Below, one piece after another: positions 63,129 through 64,000 of a DNA stretch of 64,000 bases (positions are counted from its first letter, which is position 1; the number at the start of each line of letters is the position of its first letter). The notes beneath the pieces were generated by a model. The model was not told where the DNA came from. It saw only the letters and a list, made by a program, of their open reading frames with translations, and ran no database searches. The stretch comes from Leptidea sinapis. Taxonomy: Eukaryota; Arthropoda; Insecta; Lepidoptera; Pieridae. The translations under genes were made by a program, and so were the position numbers. The stretch lies in NCBI RefSeq assembly GCF_905404315.1, contig NC_066279.1:2802501-2866500 (forward strand), in the 5' to 3' direction.

Positions 63129-64000
63129 TTGTTATACTAACAATAATTATGGGGAAAAATTGTGTCATGGAAAGATATCAAAATAAGCTAATAATAATTT
63201 ATCATTTTGCTTTTTGCGCTCCTTTAAAATTTAGCCTGTTGCAGGGACTGCAGCGCCACTCTAATTTAACGCCCTTTTTATAGAACACTTAGTACTTAGA
63301 CTTTGCTCAGACTTTACTTACGTAAAACATTCGACTTTTGCATTGGGCTGTCTTAGCTTAAGCAGCATAATTTCAGCTGTCAAATACTATAAAAACTAAA
63401 TGAAATATTACACAGAGAAAGTTCTTCTAACGCCATCCCTCCATATTAATTTAAAAAATTATCAATATTTGCCATGTTTGACGGTACTTTGAAATTTCGA
63501 TAATATTATGAAATGACGATGATAGAGTTAATAATAAAGATTCAACATTTCTTCTAGAAGCAGACTTCTAGAGTAATATTTGCGTTAATTTATAACTAAT
63601 ATCAGTGTGACAGAAGACTAGAATATATTTGTATAGATGTGTTCGATGAGTTCCTAATTGGTAACTGTTTGTTAGTAATGTCCATCCACTTAGAATTCTG
63701 TGAACAATCAAAATATATTGTATTAGACACAATGACAACCCAAAACCAAGAAGAAGATAGAGAAATAACAAACAGAAGATACGGAGAGTTCGTAATGAGC
63801 GAGAGTTTTATCTCTACCTGGATATTTTTTTATAAATTATGAGTATAACTTACTTATACATACTTAGATTATAATATATACCCAAATTAGGCATAGTACA
63901 ATAAACGATAGTGCCTATACCGATATATTTAATACATACTTTTGTACTTTTCTAATATTACCTAATATTTTCAAGATACCAAAGCTGAAGGCATTTTTAA
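63129..64000. other. No feature recognised
   Basis: The overlapping short frames at 63568-63842 show no family resemblance or splice context. Confidence 0.4.

Noticed and set aside
63639..63842. 67-codon ORF near the right edge
   Set aside because: No recognisable motif, and an overlapping antisense frame of equal length.

Overview
The window is eukaryotic nuclear DNA, almost certainly from a moth or butterfly. Three things point there: a juvenile hormone epoxide hydrolase gene with GT-AG introns, AT-rich intergenic DNA, and a dense set of repeat families of lepidopteran type (Helitrons ending in CTAG inserted between A and T, CR1-like, Jockey-like, RTE-like and I-like non-LTR retrotransposons, mariner and hAT relics). 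The order is an inference from gene and repeat content; the species cannot be named from the sequence alone.

Host genes are sparse. (1) The last three coding exons of a juvenile hormone epoxide hydrolase (JHEH) lie on the + strand at 486-687, 6480-6714 and 7651-7879; the catalytic nucleophile exon is upstream of the window. (2) A phytanoyl-CoA dioxygenase (PHYH-like) gene lies on the - strand with seven recognisable exons between 51579 and 38223. The exons join in frame to 288 codons and keep the iron and 2-oxoglutarate ligands; its last short exon was not found. (3) A decayed two-exon THAP zinc-finger fragment is at 30241-31170 (+). (4) An ambiguous possible exon is at about 58828-58986.

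The rest is mostly mobile DNA. 1-6479: the JHEH introns, holding a broken CR1-like element, a mariner corpse and an RTE tail. 8907-13377: a CR1-like retrotransposon with both ORFs intact (PHD-finger ORF1, endonuclease/RT ORF2). 16.6-24.8 kb: Helitrons, tRNA-like repeats, a 0.7 kb foldback element, and broken copies of a Jockey-like family (called family A here). 24815-29623: a second, decayed CR1-like element flanked by an approximately 210-bp direct duplication of its target. 30-38 kb: THAP relic, MITEs (including a hAT MITE with a perfect 8-bp target duplication), minisatellites and fragments. 38-51.6 kb: PHYH with introns packed with repeats (called family B here), Helitrons and a long foldback MITE. 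51981-57088: a complete, apparently intact I-like retrotransposon with a perfect 13-bp target site duplication and a UAAUG stop-start junction between its ORFs, inserted about 0.4 kb upstream of the PHYH start codon. 57.1-64 kb: mostly non-coding, with the second, inverted copy of the 0.7 kb foldback element and a MITE flanked by TAA.

No CRISPR array, rRNA, bacterial operon or convincing functional tRNA gene was seen. The points most worth following are the intact I-like element with its UAAUG junction, the paired nested-palindrome foldback elements, the long foldback MITE, the repeat insertion beside a PHYH splice acceptor, the apparent RNA covariation in a LINE 3' hairpin, and the long duplication around the decayed CR1-like element.
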